Below, piece by piece: positions 17,146 to 25,707 of a stretch of DNA of 64,000 bases. The notes under the pieces are model-generated. The model was not told the origin of the DNA. It did no database searches and saw only the letters and a program-made list of their open reading frames with translations. Each line of letters opens with the position of its first letter. Position 1 is the first letter of the stretch. Origin of the DNA: Natronosalvus amylolyticus (GTDB taxonomy: Archaea; Halobacteriota; Halobacteria; Halobacteriales; Natrialbaceae); contig NZ_CP101156.1 in NCBI RefSeq assembly GCF_024298845.1, forward strand, positions 1,054,001-1,118,000, read 5' to 3'. The position numbers and the translations under genes are program-made.

Positions 17146-17805
17146 TCACGCCTCGTCCTCCCGGGGTCGTTCCGCTACCAGCACGCCGACGAGGTCGTGC
17201 ACGCGTTCGACGGCTGTAAGCGAAAATCCGGCGTCGGTGAGCGCATCCGCGAGCACACCGACGGTCGCCGGGTCGTCGACGGCAGGGTCGTAAAACGACG
17301 CGCTCGAATCAGCTTCGTCGAAAAACATCAGGTCGCCGAGTACGAATCGCCGTGGCTCGAGCCCCGCAATCGTCTCGATGGCATCGCGTTTAGCCGCATC
17401 GTCGAGATGGTGCATCGCGAAGTTTGACGTGACGATATCGACGTGCGCTGGGTCGTTCTCGGATACAGACGCATCCTCACAGTCGTCTCCGGGCCAGTTC
17501 GGTTCGCGAAACGTCCCGTACGCGAACGTGACGTTCTCGACGCCGCGCGCTTCGGCCTTGCTGTGCGCGACGTTCATCATCTCCTCGCTGATGTCTCGAC
17601 CGACGACGCGTTCTGCGTCCTCGGCGAGCGCCAGTGCGATCGCCCCGGTACCCGTACCCAGATCGAGCACGGTATCGGTTGGGTCCGGGCTCGCGTACTC
17701 GATAACCAGGTTTGCACACGCTCGATACTCGGGCGCCCCGGTGTCGTCGTAATCGTCGGCTTGCTCGTCGAATCGGGCTGCGTGTTCCTCAACGCTCTGT
17801 TTCAT
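17146..17805 (-). CDS. Class I SAM-dependent methyltransferase between rnp2 and rnp3
   Basis: A 219-residue methyltransferase with the SAM-binding motif TVLDLGTGTGAIALAL (about residues 43-58), acidic loop VVGRDISEEMM, and motif VDIVTSNFAMHHLDD. The ATG at 17805 overlaps rnp3 by 17 nt; an alternative start at 17832 would overlap more. Its fixed place between two RNase P protein genes suggests an RNA or RNP substrate, but this is inference. The substrate-binding C-terminus gives no family name. Confidence 0.8.
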   Translation of the reverse strand: MKQSVEEHAARFDEQADDYDDTGAPEYRACANLVIEYASPDPTDTVLDLGTGTGAIALALAEDAERVVGRDISEEMMNVAHSKAEARGVENVTFAYGTFREPNWPGDDCEDASVSENDPAHVDIVTSNFAMHHLDDAAKRDAIETIAGLEPRRFVLGDLMFFDEADSSASFYDPAVDDPATVGVLADALTDAGFSLTAVERVHDLVGVLVAERPREDEA

Positions 17806-18502
17806 ATCGTCCCCGTTCGACTCCAGGCTCAATGAACGAATCGGACTGGATTCGTCGGTTCCTCGTTGCTAGCTCGCCCCACTCCTCGAGTCCGGCCTCG
17901 ACCCACGCCGAATCGAATCCGAGCTGTTCTCCCAGCGCACACAGTTCTCGCGGTGCTCGCAACTCGAGCGGGCTACGGGGGTCACCGCTGACGACGTACG
18001 GCGCGTCGTAGTAGTCGACGATTTCGCGCAGCTTTCTGAGTGACTGGATCGCACGCACGCGGCGCCCGCCGCTGGTTCGCAACACCGGTGCGAACGAGAA
18101 CTCGAAGCGAACGCCGTTGTCGATAGCCGCTTTCGCGAGCACGTGGTTGACGTCGCCGGAGCCATCCATCGGATGGGCCAGCACGTCAACTTTGTCGGTT
18201 TCGACGGCAAACCGATTGAGTGCGTTTGTGCCGCCGTGGATGGTCAAAATAGTTCGTTCCGGGCGATAGTTCCCTACCGAGCCACTGGCCTGATGTGGGT
18301 CCTCAGCTCTGATTTCGATTCCGTTCACGACGTCGATCCCGGCCGACGCGTCCGCGAGCGCGTCTCCGATCCGCGCCGAATCCACCCTCGAGTCGTCGTG
18401 ATTACGAATCACGAGCCCTTCGTACCCGTATCTGGCCGCCGTCTCGATCCACCGCTCGAGTGACCCCTCGCCGTCGGGCGTAACGTGGACGGCCTCGTAC
18501 AT
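17789..18502 (-). CDS. rnp3: RNase P protein component 3 (Rpp30)
   Basis: A 237-residue Rpp30-family protein with the TIM-barrel PHP-like pattern: MYEAVHVTPDGEGSLERWIETAARYGYEGLVIRN, VVNGIEIRAED, TILTIHGGTNALNRFAVE, VDVLAHPMD and the end strand PYVVSGDPRSPLELRAPRELCALGEQLGF. It forms the Pop5-Rpp30 heterotetramer that supports RNase P RNA catalysis. It is the first gene of the minus-strand run and overlaps the methyltransferase. Confidence 0.92.
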   Translation of the reverse strand: MYEAVHVTPDGEGSLERWIETAARYGYEGLVIRNHDDSRVDSARIGDALADASAGIDVVNGIEIRAEDPHQASGSVGNYRPERTILTIHGGTNALNRFAVETDKVDVLAHPMDGSGDVNHVLAKAAIDNGVRFEFSFAPVLRTSGGRRVRAIQSLRKLREIVDYYDAPYVVSGDPRSPLELRAPRELCALGEQLGFDSAWVEAGLEEWGELATRNRRIQSDSFIEPGVERGRYETER

Positions 18503-18658
18503 ATCCAGGTTCTCGAGGCGAGGGGTCTTGTGGGTTGCGAGTTAGACGGAATCACTCGAGTGAATTGTGAGTGGGGAGTGCTCGAGGGTGAAGGCAGGGG
18601 TTCCGTGTTTCAAATTCAGGGTCGCACGCCTCGCTCACGGAATAGTTCACGAAGAAGT

Positions 18659-18732
18659 GCTCCGTCTGGGATTTGAACCCAGGTCATCGGCTCGAAAGGC
18701 CGAAATGATTGGCCGGACTACACCAACGGAGC
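18659..18732 (-). tRNA. tRNA-Glu (anticodon TTC)
   Basis: The minus strand folds into a full cloverleaf: acceptor GCTCCGT paired with ACGGAGC, anticodon stem TCGGC/GCCGA around loop CTTTCGA (anticodon TTC, position 33 T), and T arm CTGGG-TTCAAAT-CCCAG. The 3' CCA is not encoded. No intron is seen. Confidence 0.95.
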
Positions 18733-18761
18733 GGGGTTCGCATCCAATGCTTTCCCGGGGC

Positions 18762-18769
18762 TAATAAAA
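18762..18769 (-). promoter_or_regulatory. TATA box for tRNA-Glu
   Basis: Minus-strand TTTTATTA about 30 bp upstream of the tRNA 5' end, the usual archaeal tRNA promoter spacing. Confidence 0.5.
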
Positions 18770-18907
18770 AGCGTTCCGTTCCGAGTCGAGGGTGTGAGTC
18801 TATCCCGTACCACACTCGAGTCATGGGGTTTTCTCGAGCAATCCACACTCGAAATGACCATGGGCGCGTGTCTGAACGTTTTTACTCCCGTGGTCGAATC
18901 CTCGAGT

Positions 18908-19645
18908 ATGCACTTCGTTCGCATTCGCGACCCTGCCGGAGCCGTGCGACGTGGCCGCCTCGAGGACGGTGTCATTCACGTTAGCGACACGACGTACGAA
19001 TTCGAAAGCGACGACATCGACATACTCGCTCCCTGTGAACCATCCAAAATCGTCTGCATCGGTCGGAACTACGCCGACCACGCCGCGGAGATGGACTCCG
19101 ACGTGCCCGACCGCCCGCTGCTCTTTTTGAAGCCACCGAACACCATCGCGACGCACGGCTCGAGCGTCACCGTTCCCGCGGGGAAAGAGCGAATCGATTA
19201 CGAGGCCGAACTCGGCGTCGTCATCGGCGAACAGTGTCGGAACGTATCCGAGGCCGACGCGATGGATGTCGTCGCCGGATTCACCTGCGTGAACGACCTC
19301 TCGAATCGTGACGATCAGCGCCAGGAACAAAACTGGGTGCGCGGAAAAGCCTTCGACGGGGCGGCTCCCATCGGTCCGGTGCTTGCCACACCCGATGAGG
19401 TCCCCGCGGAGGCATACGTCCGGTCTCGAGTCAACGGCGACCTGAAACAGGACGGTTCCAGAAGTCAGCTCATTTTCTCCATTCCCGAACTTATCGCCGA
19501 AATCACGACCTATCTCACCCTCGAAGAAGGCGACGTTATCGCGACCGGCACACCTGAGGGCGTCGGACCACTGGCTGATGGTGACCAGGTCGAAATCGAG
19601 GTCGAAGGTGTTGGCGTCCTCGAACACACCGTCCGAATACCCTGA
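18908..19645 (+). CDS. Fumarylacetoacetate hydrolase-family enzyme
   Basis: A 245-residue FAH-family protein. It shows the conserved KIVCIGRNYADHAAEM, PLLFLKPPNTIATHGSSV, the metal ligands in RIDYEAELGVVIG, GFTCVNDLSNRDDQ and the closing EGDVIATGTPEGVGPL. Members hydrolyse or decarboxylate beta-diketo acids (acylpyruvases, oxaloacetate decarboxylases, HpcE-type enzymes) with Mg2+ or Mn2+. The substrate is not decided by context. The ORF is open upstream to 18794, but ATG 18908 matches the family start. A family 2 palindrome starts at the stop codon. Confidence 0.88.
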   Translation: MHFVRIRDPAGAVRRGRLEDGVIHVSDTTYEFESDDIDILAPCEPSKIVCIGRNYADHAAEMDSDVPDRPLLFLKPPNTIATHGSSVTVPAGKERIDYEAELGVVIGEQCRNVSEADAMDVVAGFTCVNDLSNRDDQRQEQNWVRGKAFDGAAPIGPVLATPDEVPAEAYVRSRVNGDLKQDGSRSQLIFSIPELIAEITTYLTLEEGDVIATGTPEGVGPLADGDQVEIEVEGVGVLEHTVRIP

Positions 19646-19725
19646 TACGGTGTACTGTCGTCTCTTACCGGTGATTGCCGACCCGGTGGGTAATCACCGG
19701 TAAAACGGTACAGCAGACCGTATGA
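19643..19725. repeat. Palindromic repeat family 2, copy 1
   Basis: A long imperfect hairpin whose arms contain TGATACGGTGTACTG and TTACCGGTGATTGCC on the left and their near-complements (GGTAATCACCGGTAA, CAGCAGACCGTATGA) on the right. It starts on the TGA stop of the FAH gene and ends about 30 bp before the end of the convergent membrane protein gene, so it could terminate transcription from both sides. Confidence 0.75.
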
Positions 19726-19752
19726 CCGCGAGTAGACCGCTCGAGAGTGGGA

Positions 19753-20217
19753 CTACAGCCGTTTGTGCAGTGCTGCTGAGAGGCCGCCAACGACGCCCCC
19801 GTAGAGCACGTGTCCAAGGCCACTCACAGGATTGAGCGCCGGAACCGAAGGCGCGGTCACCCCGACACTGCCGAGCCACAGCGGCATGAGAACGCCGGCA
19901 GCCCCCACCCAGAGGACGGTCGCCCACACGATGCCGAGCGTGGTACTCGCGAGAATCCGGTCGTGGAACGGCTGGAGACGTCCCCACATGAAAAATCCGC
20001 CATACACGAGCGCGAAGACGATTGCATGCCAGAGGTGGAACACCCACCCGGCTGTCGTCCCCTCGGTCCCGTAGAGGGCACCGACTGCCTGAATCATCCC
20101 CATCACTTCATGCATGACTACTCCCATGAGAATCCCGGCGACGAGGCCAGCGATAACGAGATGGCTCCAGTAGCCAGCGGTCAGTTCGACGTACTGTCTT
20201 TCGTGCGCAGTCGACAT
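19753..20217 (-). CDS. Four-helix haloarchaeal membrane protein
   Basis: A 154-residue protein with about four transmembrane helices (HLVIAGLVAGILMGVVMH, HLWHAIVFALVYGGFFMW, LASTTLGIVWATVLWVGAAGVLMPLWL, GLGHVLYGGVVGGLSAAL). Histidines occur in or near membrane segments (VVMHEVMG, FHLWHAIV, GHVLYGG). Related haloarchaeal proteins are often mislabelled as histidine kinases, but no kinase motif is present here. Function unknown. It is flanked on both sides by family 2 palindromes. Confidence 0.7.
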   Translation of the reverse strand: MSTAHERQYVELTAGYWSHLVIAGLVAGILMGVVMHEVMGMIQAVGALYGTEGTTAGWVFHLWHAIVFALVYGGFFMWGRLQPFHDRILASTTLGIVWATVLWVGAAGVLMPLWLGSVGVTAPSVPALNPVSGLGHVLYGGVVGGLSAALHKRL

Positions 20218-20550
20218 ACCTGAAAGAGGATACAGACGCTGATTATCGGTACCGCGGTCGTTCGTAAGCGAGACACAACCGGTGAAAGAGTCGACTTATT
20301 CGGATTACTGTCGTTTCTTCCCGGTGATTGCCAACCCCGGTAAGGGCACCACCAGGGAACATTACAGCAGACTGTCTCAGACTTGACAAATCACGGCACG
20401 GCTCACAGGCCCGTGTAGAAGCGACGTAGACAACTACTCCTGGCGGAGGTTTATTGAACTGGCGGGCTAAGTCACGTGTATGAAAACTCAAGATGGAGAG
20501 AGACAGACAGGACTAACGTACACTGAAAGACGGGCGCCCGAGGTGAACCA
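20218..20550. other. Gene-free stretch with repeat family 2, copy 2
   Basis: The region upstream of two divergent genes (membrane protein and universal stress protein). It holds the repeat at 20300-20382 and the promoters of both genes; no additional reading frame looks coding. Confidence 0.5.
20300..20382. repeat. Palindromic repeat family 2, copy 2
   Basis: Arms ATTACTGTCGTTTCTTCCCGG and TGATTGCC on the left, GGGCACCACC...ATTACAGCAGACTGTCTCAG on the right, matching copy 1 in order and sequence but more diverged. Together the two copies bracket the membrane protein gene. The terminal ACAGCAGACTGTCTCAG recurs exactly at 31363-31379 over the phaP stop codon. Confidence 0.65.
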
Positions 20551-20985
20551 ATGGCGATAGCGTTCGATGGGGCGATTCTCGTTCCCGCTGCCGATCCCGA
20601 TGACGGAGAAGCGACTGCACGCGCGCTCGCCCCGCGACTGGGGCCGGAGAGTGAGATATTGATCGTCCACGTGATCGAGAAAGGCGGTGGTGCACCGGAT
20701 AAAGCCCCACTCGAGAGTCGCAAGGAGTACGCACAGCAAGTGTTCGGCCGAACGCGAGCGCCGCTCGAGGATACGGGTGCGACGATCGAAACGGAGATAC
20801 TGTACGGAACGGATGTCGTCGAAACGATTTACGAATCAGGTGCCGAGCGAAAGGCGGAAGCGGTGGCGTTCGTCCCCCGGAAGGCCAACCGGTTGATGGA
20901 GATGCTCAGCGGAAACACCACTCGCCGGATGATCAGGGAAGCGACGTTACCGGTGATCGTACTGCCGGTAAACGACGTCGAGTAA
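20551..20985 (+). CDS. UspA-family universal stress protein
   Basis: A 144-residue single-domain Usp. It starts MAIAFDGAILVPAADPDDGE and ends MLSGNTTRRMIREATLPVIVLPVNDVE, the usual Usp C-terminal strand. The ATP-binding G-x2-G-x9-G(S/T) motif is degenerate (no second glycine pair before the helix), so nucleotide binding is doubtful. A role in stress signalling is inferred from the family. ATG 20551 gives the full fold. Confidence 0.85.
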   Translation: MAIAFDGAILVPAADPDDGEATARALAPRLGPESEILIVHVIEKGGGAPDKAPLESRKEYAQQVFGRTRAPLEDTGATIETEILYGTDVVETIYESGAERKAEAVAFVPRKANRLMEMLSGNTTRRMIREATLPVIVLPVNDVE

Positions 20986-21121
20986 GGGTTTTCGAACGCT
21001 CTACGGGTTCGACCGATGGTGACTTACCTCGAGCCACGGCTTCTAACGGCCGGTACCGAACTCCCGGTTGCCTGTGCTGGTCGAGCACTGGCCGGGCGTC
21101 ATCGAAATGTGTAAAAACTCG

Positions 21122-21220
21122 TTATTCGTCTTCGTTTTGGCCCCGGTGCCAGACGTTGGTCACGGAGGAACCGGATGGCGGTGTGTGGCTGACATCTTTC
21201 ATCGTGGTTTGTTTTGTCAT
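21122..21220 (-). CDS. Small 32-residue protein with leaderless promoter (candidate)
   Basis: An ATG-initiated frame of 32 codons encodes MTKQTTMKDVSHTPPSGSSV followed by TNVWHRGQNEDE. A TATA-like TTATATG lies 27 bp upstream of the ATG, the expected leaderless spacing. The protein is hydrophilic, has one Trp and an acidic end, and no known motif. It falls below the usual gene-calling length limits. The evidence is promoter placement and protein-like composition; conservation in relatives has not been tested. Confidence 0.45.
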   Translation of the reverse strand: MTKQTTMKDVSHTPPSGSSVTNVWHRGQNEDE

Positions 21221-21243
21221 GACCCATCGTACTGAGTCCGGCC

Positions 21244-21250
21244 ATATAAC
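21244..21250 (-). promoter_or_regulatory. TATA-like box for the 32-residue protein
   Basis: Minus-strand TTATATG centred about 27 bp upstream of the ATG at 21220. Confidence 0.4.
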
Positions 21251-21327
21251 GGTTGCCTGAAATAAATATATACAGTATTATGTGTTAATATACCACGAGC
21301 TGCGCTGACGAGGAGTGACGGCTGGAC

Positions 21328-21410
21328 TATAGGTGCCAGTGAAAGTCGTTGCACAGTCTATCGCCAGCTGTCGTCGTGATAGGTGTGTGATTCGTTCACT
21401 GGCTACTATA
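21328..21410 (-). repeat. Palindromic repeat family 1, copy 2
   Basis: Arms TATAGGTGCCAGTGAA and TTCACTGGCTACTATA; the left arm is the AGTC(A/G)xTGCAC type, so this copy is inverted relative to copy 1. It lies in the interval between the 32-residue protein and the HalOD1 gene. The centre is diverged from the consensus but the ends are well kept. Confidence 0.8.
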
Positions 21411-21596
21411 GCGACACGCTCGAGAGCATGGCTTACCGACGCTGCGCAAAGTCGTGTCACTGAGTGGCTTCCCGGTCCTGCACCCGTGGGTGCAACCGAT
21501 GGTTACACCCAGGGGTCACCGCTCGAGAAAGTACTGGGTACCGTTCAGTGACTGGGCAGGGTCGTTACCGGCCTGTTGGAATCGATAAAAACGCGA

Positions 21597-21899
21597 TCAG
21601 GCAGTAGGTTCGACGGTAATCGTTCCGTCAGCCTCGACGGTGACCATACAGTCGCTGTATCCAAACGTGACGCTCCCTCCATCTCGTAGCCCATCGGCCC
21701 GCGGCTCGAAGAGTCGCTCGAGAGCATCGACATCGATCGCGTAGTGAAGTGGGTCGAGTACTGTGACGTCGGTTTCCGTTACTGTAGCGACTGCCTCGGC
21801 GATGGCAACGCTCAGCGGTTCATCGTCGAGACGGTCGAAATTAGTAGTGTACTGATTGGTTGCCGTTCCGTGAAGTGAGTGTGTAGATGATTCAGTCAT
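21597..21899 (-). CDS. HalOD1 output-domain protein
   Basis: A 100-residue single-domain HalOD1 protein: PLSVAIAEAVATVTETDVTVLDPLHYAIDVDALERLF, then SVTFGYSDCMVTVEADGTITVE. HalOD1 is a small haloarchaeal output domain found alone or attached to response regulators; its molecular role is unknown. The longer open frame up to 21959 is rejected because ATG 21899 starts the typical hydrophilic leader. A short hairpin (CCCCT-AAAG-AGGGG) sits 12 bp upstream of the start. Confidence 0.85.
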   Translation of the reverse strand: MTESSTHSLHGTATNQYTTNFDRLDDEPLSVAIAEAVATVTETDVTVLDPLHYAIDVDALERLFEPRADGLRDGGSVTFGYSDCMVTVEADGTITVEPTA

Positions 21900-21910
21900 G
21901 TTTTGTGTCC

Positions 21911-21924
21911 CCCCTAAAGAGGGG
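21911..21924. promoter_or_regulatory. Small hairpin before the HalOD1 start codon
   Basis: CCCCT AAAG AGGGG, a perfect 5-bp stem with a 4-base loop, 12 bp before the HalOD1 ATG on the minus strand. If transcribed, it could affect translation; otherwise it may be a binding site. Confidence 0.35.
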
Positions 21925-22000
21925 TGTGTAGACAATTGCCCGTTTGCCAGTGATTGCAAAGAGTGTAGTCATTAAGGGTGTAATGTGTTCCGTTTTGGAT

Positions 22001-22016
22001 GGTTAATTGTTTAACC
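22001..22016. promoter_or_regulatory. Inverted repeat GGTTAATTGTTTAACC
   Basis: A perfect 6-bp inverted repeat (GGTTAA/TTAACC) around TTGT, about 100 bp upstream of the HalOD1 gene. The AT-rich symmetric form resembles an operator; no regulator is assigned. Confidence 0.35.
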
Positions 22017-22101
22017 CTGATCCAGCAGGCCACGACCCATGGGTGCAATCGAACGCAACCACAGTGGTTCAGCCCCGGATGGAAGGGCGGAAAGCCACTA
22101 C

Positions 22102-22178
22102 TGGTTTGGCAAACCCCGAAAATGCGTGAAACCGATTGCTAGGGTCCGGTTTCGGGCATCGGTCGACGCCGGGAACGG
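22102..22178. repeat. Palindromic repeat family 3, copy A
   Basis: Segment TTTGGCAAACCCCGAA followed by ATGCGTGAAACCGATTGCT and, inverted, TCCGGTTTCGGGCATCGGTCGACG. It ends one base before the stop codon of the large PAS/GAF regulator. Two related copies lie together at 34664-34825. The similarity is imperfect but the same words occur in the same order. Confidence 0.5.
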
Positions 22179-22179
22179 A

Positions 22180-25100
22180 CTAGCGCTCACGATCGAATAA
22201 CGCACGAAATACCTTGCGTTCGGCCGTTCGAACGTGATTGTGGAAGGCGGGAGCCGAAATGTCAAGCGAGGATGCAATCTCCTCACCGGTCGTGACGCGA
22301 GGCCATTCGAAGTAGCCACCGTGGTAGGCCGTCTGGACGACTTCCCGCTGGCGATCGGTCAGCTCCTCGAGGGCTAACGCCCGGTTCGTCGTGTACATTG
22401 GTCCTTCGCGCCAGATCTCTTCGTCATCGGACGATTCCCGGCGAGCAAGTAACGTCGTCGCGAGGCCACGCCGGTTGAGATCCATGAGAACTTCTCTGAC
22501 GTCTACCGACTTCGGGACTTCGAGCGTGGCCCGGGTGCCGGACCCTGGATCCACCGTACACGAGCGAAGCGTCCCGCCGTAGGTCTCGATAATCGGTGTG
22601 AGGAACGGTCCTCCGACCGTCAACTGGACCACCGTTTGTGAGGAGTCACAGCTGATTATCGTCCCTGTGACGTCGCTGTTTGCGAGCGCATCCTCCGTAA
22701 GCGAGGTCGAAACAGTTGCGAATACTGTCGTCGAGCCGTCTTCTTGTGGAAGTATCCCGTCGATTTCCAGGGGTGCGTCGGCGAGTTCAGCAACCGTCAC
22801 GAGCGTCGAATCCGGTGAAATCTCGAGTTCGATCTCGGTCGCTCCATCACCCACCAACGCCTGCTTTCGCTGGACTGAATCGATAGCGTAGGCAATCGTA
22901 TCGCCGAGTTCGGCAAGCGTCGTTCGTGTCGGCTCATCGAATCCGTCGTGTTCGCTGCTATACAACGTCAAAACGCCGTAGAGAAAGTCATCGTACACCA
23001 TCGGAATCGCATAGACACTCTGGAAATCCCGAGAGAGGGCTGCCGAACGCCAGGCACCCTGGCGTAAATCCTCCGCAACGGCAGACACGGTAATCGGCGT
23101 CCGAGAGCGAACCGCGCGCCCTGCTGGCTCGGCCGCATGGTCGTCGAGAGCCGTCACTGTCACCTGCTCGAGATAGTCGCGTCCAACACCGGCTGCGTGT
23201 CGACTGATTACTTCGTTCCCACCGGGGTCCGGCTCGCCGATCCAGGTGTACGCACAGCCCTCTATCTCGAGGAGCCGATCACAGACGCCCGCTTCGATCT
23301 CTCTCCTCGAGTTCGCCCGTAACAGGAGGGATTCGATGTCTTCGCGGAGCTGTGACGCATCGTTCAGCCGCTCGAGGTGATCGTTTTGTCGTTCGAGTTC
23401 CTGCTCACGTTCGTGCAACCGCTGGGTGCGACCGATTCTGTCGAGTGCAGCCTCAGCCGTGGCACCGAAGGCCTTGGCTAACTCGATGGTCGTATCGTCG
23501 AAGATATCGGGTTCACTCGAAAGGGCGACGAGAACTCCGTGTTCACCGAGCGGGATCCAGACGCCACTTCTAATAGTCGCGTCTTCGTACAGACGCTCCA
23601 GCGCTGGATCTTCCGTGCGGACCGTTGCCTCACGGTCGAGGAAGACGTCCCAGGTCAGACCCCCTCCAGGCGCAAACCGGGGTGGCGTCCCAAACTGTGT
23701 GAGTAACCCGGTGGTGTACGCAGTCGGGACCAGTTCATTTTCCCGCTCATCGTACTGGTACACGACGACGTTCGGCAAACCGAGGACGTCTGCTGCCACG
23801 TCGGTCACGTACTCACAGGCCGCAGCCTTCGATTCGACCGTCAGCAGGTGTTCGGTCGCCTCGTACAGCGCATTGAGGGTTTCCTCGTACTGTTCTCGTT
23901 CGGTCACGTCGATACCGATACCGATGACCCCGCGGAGCGTCGACTCAGTGATGAGCGGCCGATACCACGTCTCGAACACGCGACCACCGACCTCACGGAA
24001 CACGTGTACTTCGTGTCCATCCAGCGCGGTTTCGATGTCTTCGACGATATCAGGATGGTCAGCATACACTGCTTTGGCCGACTCCCCGACGACCTCTCCT
24101 GGCTCGAGTCCAATTCGCTCGAGTGCGCTGCCCTCTGACAGTGTGAACACACCGTCTTTGTCTATAGAGAACAGGATTACGGGCATGTTTTCGACGATTA
24201 CTTGCAGGCGTTCGGAACGTTGGACGAGCGCTTGCTCGCGTTCGACCCGCTCGGTGACGTCGCTGAAGTAAATCGACAGCCCGGATTCGGAGGGATAGAT
24301 TCGTGCTTCAACCCATCGATCGAACGGTTCGTAATACTGTTCTATCGTGTGCTGTTCCTGCGTTTCGAAGGATTCGAGTGCCGCCTCGGTGAACGCCGAA
24401 TCGTCGAGGTCGGGTATCGTGTCAAAAATTGACCGCCCCAGTAAGTCCTCACGTGGCGTCCGGAAAAATAACTCTGCTCGCTTGTTGAGGTACGTGAATC
24501 GACCAGCAGAATCCAACGAAATGAACGCATCGGTTACGCGCTCGAACGATTTTGTCAACTCCTGTTCGACCCGTCGGTAGGCGGTGATATCTCGAACCGA
24601 CACCACGACTCCCTCGACGACCGGATGGTCCAGTTGATTCGTCACGATGGCTTCGTGCACTCGCCAACCGCCATCACCGTGTTTAAATCGGTACTCACAG
24701 CCCCTCGTAGTACCGATGTCACCCTCGATCACGGCCTCAAATGTGTCTCGAAACGTCTCCCTGTCAGCTTCGTGGATGCAGTCATCGATTTGCTCGCCGA
24801 GCAACGACTCGGGATCATATCCGGCAACGTGTTCGACCGACGGGCCAGTGAAGGTGTGCTGACGGTCAGTATCGAGGACGAAAAAGAGCGTCGGAGAATT
24901 TTCGATCAGCGTTTGATACCACGATTCACGGGCCTCTTTTTCCCGGTCAGACCGTGTCCTCTCGATCACAGACTCGAGGCGGTGAACGAGAAGTTGCGGT
25001 CGCTCGAGTGTCGATCGCTGCACCACGTCGGCTGCCCCGGCCTCGAGGGCTGCTTCGAGGTGTGTGCTGGTCGCTGAGGAGTCATTGCTCGAAATCGAAC

Positions 25101-25392
25101 CGCCGTCCGTCGATGGCGAGGACGAGTCCTCCACAGATGTCGGCGATGGGGACTCGGGGGAGCCGCCAGTTTCAGTTGCGGGGCCGACGACAACCGGCAG
25201 TTTCACCGCACTGATGGCGTCCAGATCGTCAGTAAGCACGCAATCGATGTCCTCGAGTTCCACGTCGGCTATCGATGTAACCGGACCGACCACTTCGAAC
25301 GCGGACTCGAGAGGATCAACGACGCTATGGACCCAGTCAGCCGTTCCGACGAGTAACACGGCTTGCGAGTCGTGGTCCGCCGTTCGCTGCAT
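22180..25392 (-). CDS. Large PAS/GAF sensor with Bat-type HTH-10 output
   Basis: A 1070-residue one-protein sensor-regulator. In order: a degenerate receiver-like N-terminus (about 1-140, AVLLVGTADWVHSVVDPLE), PAS domains at about 165-275 (VAGYDPESLLGEQI), 285-395 and 400-510, a GAF domain (about 520-660), a second GAF (about 695-850, FQSVYAIPMVYDDFLYGVLTLYSSE), the bacterioopsin-activator domain and the HTH-10 end (LTDRQREVVQTAYHGGYFEWP). It has no histidine kinase. PAS and GAF domains in this family sense redox, light or small ligands; the signal is unknown. It is transcribed alone. Confidence 0.9.
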   Translation of the reverse strand: MQRTADHDSQAVLLVGTADWVHSVVDPLESAFEVVGPVTSIADVELEDIDCVLTDDLDAISAVKLPVVVGPATETGGSPESPSPTSVEDSSSPSTDGGSISSNDSSATSTHLEAALEAGAADVVQRSTLERPQLLVHRLESVIERTRSDREKEARESWYQTLIENSPTLFFVLDTDRQHTFTGPSVEHVAGYDPESLLGEQIDDCIHEADRETFRDTFEAVIEGDIGTTRGCEYRFKHGDGGWRVHEAIVTNQLDHPVVEGVVVSVRDITAYRRVEQELTKSFERVTDAFISLDSAGRFTYLNKRAELFFRTPREDLLGRSIFDTIPDLDDSAFTEAALESFETQEQHTIEQYYEPFDRWVEARIYPSESGLSIYFSDVTERVEREQALVQRSERLQVIVENMPVILFSIDKDGVFTLSEGSALERIGLEPGEVVGESAKAVYADHPDIVEDIETALDGHEVHVFREVGGRVFETWYRPLITESTLRGVIGIGIDVTEREQYEETLNALYEATEHLLTVESKAAACEYVTDVAADVLGLPNVVVYQYDERENELVPTAYTTGLLTQFGTPPRFAPGGGLTWDVFLDREATVRTEDPALERLYEDATIRSGVWIPLGEHGVLVALSSEPDIFDDTTIELAKAFGATAEAALDRIGRTQRLHEREQELERQNDHLERLNDASQLREDIESLLLRANSRREIEAGVCDRLLEIEGCAYTWIGEPDPGGNEVISRHAAGVGRDYLEQVTVTALDDHAAEPAGRAVRSRTPITVSAVAEDLRQGAWRSAALSRDFQSVYAIPMVYDDFLYGVLTLYSSEHDGFDEPTRTTLAELGDTIAYAIDSVQRKQALVGDGATEIELEISPDSTLVTVAELADAPLEIDGILPQEDGSTTVFATVSTSLTEDALANSDVTGTIISCDSSQTVVQLTVGGPFLTPIIETYGGTLRSCTVDPGSGTRATLEVPKSVDVREVLMDLNRRGLATTLLARRESSDDEEIWREGPMYTTNRALALEELTDRQREVVQTAYHGGYFEWPRVTTGEEIASSLDISAPAFHNHVRTAERKVFRALFDRER

Positions 25393-25480
25393 ACCTCACG
25401 TTCGAGAGAGAGGATTAAAAGGTCGCCGCCCACGTTACGATCTGATTTCAGATCGAATCAACGAAACACACCCACAATTA

Positions 25481-25489
25481 TTTATATTA
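25481..25489 (+). promoter_or_regulatory. TATA-like box for the 65-residue gene
   Basis: TTTATATTA centred about 25 bp before the ATG at 25510, leaderless spacing. Confidence 0.5.
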
Positions 25490-25509
25490 GTGGTTTATCA
25501 CTATAGTAA

Positions 25510-25707
25510 ATGGCTGTCAAAGAAGATACAAATCTCACGTGGCCGCTAAAACGTGATTATTTGCAGTTTGGTAACGCATTCGCATCTATTCGAAAGAAGC
25601 AACTACTTCATCAAGCCTCGGCGGAGAAGTCGAACCCGGCGTCTGCTACCGAATTGACTCCCACATTCGGACATGCGGAACCACGTTTACGGGGGCGAAC
25701 AGAATGA
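25510..25707 (+). CDS. Small hypothetical protein coupled to an exported protein
   Basis: A 65-residue basic/polar protein (MAVKEDTNLTWPLKRDYLQF start) with no recognised motif. Support for it being real: a TATA-like box at leaderless spacing, and a stop codon that overlaps the ATG of the next gene as ATGA, so the two would be coupled. The base composition is lower in GC than the neighbours. Function unknown. Confidence 0.5.
   Translation: MAVKEDTNLTWPLKRDYLQFGNAFASIRKKQLLHQASAEKSNPASATELTPTFGHAEPRLRGRTE

Larger units (their letters stand above)
21221..21596. other. Gene-free stretch with palindromic repeat family 1, copy 2
   Basis: AT-rich DNA next to the small-protein promoter, then repeat copy 2 (21328-21410), then GC-rich DNA with a CACCCGTGGGTG palindrome. 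Nothing here looks coding. Confidence 0.55.
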
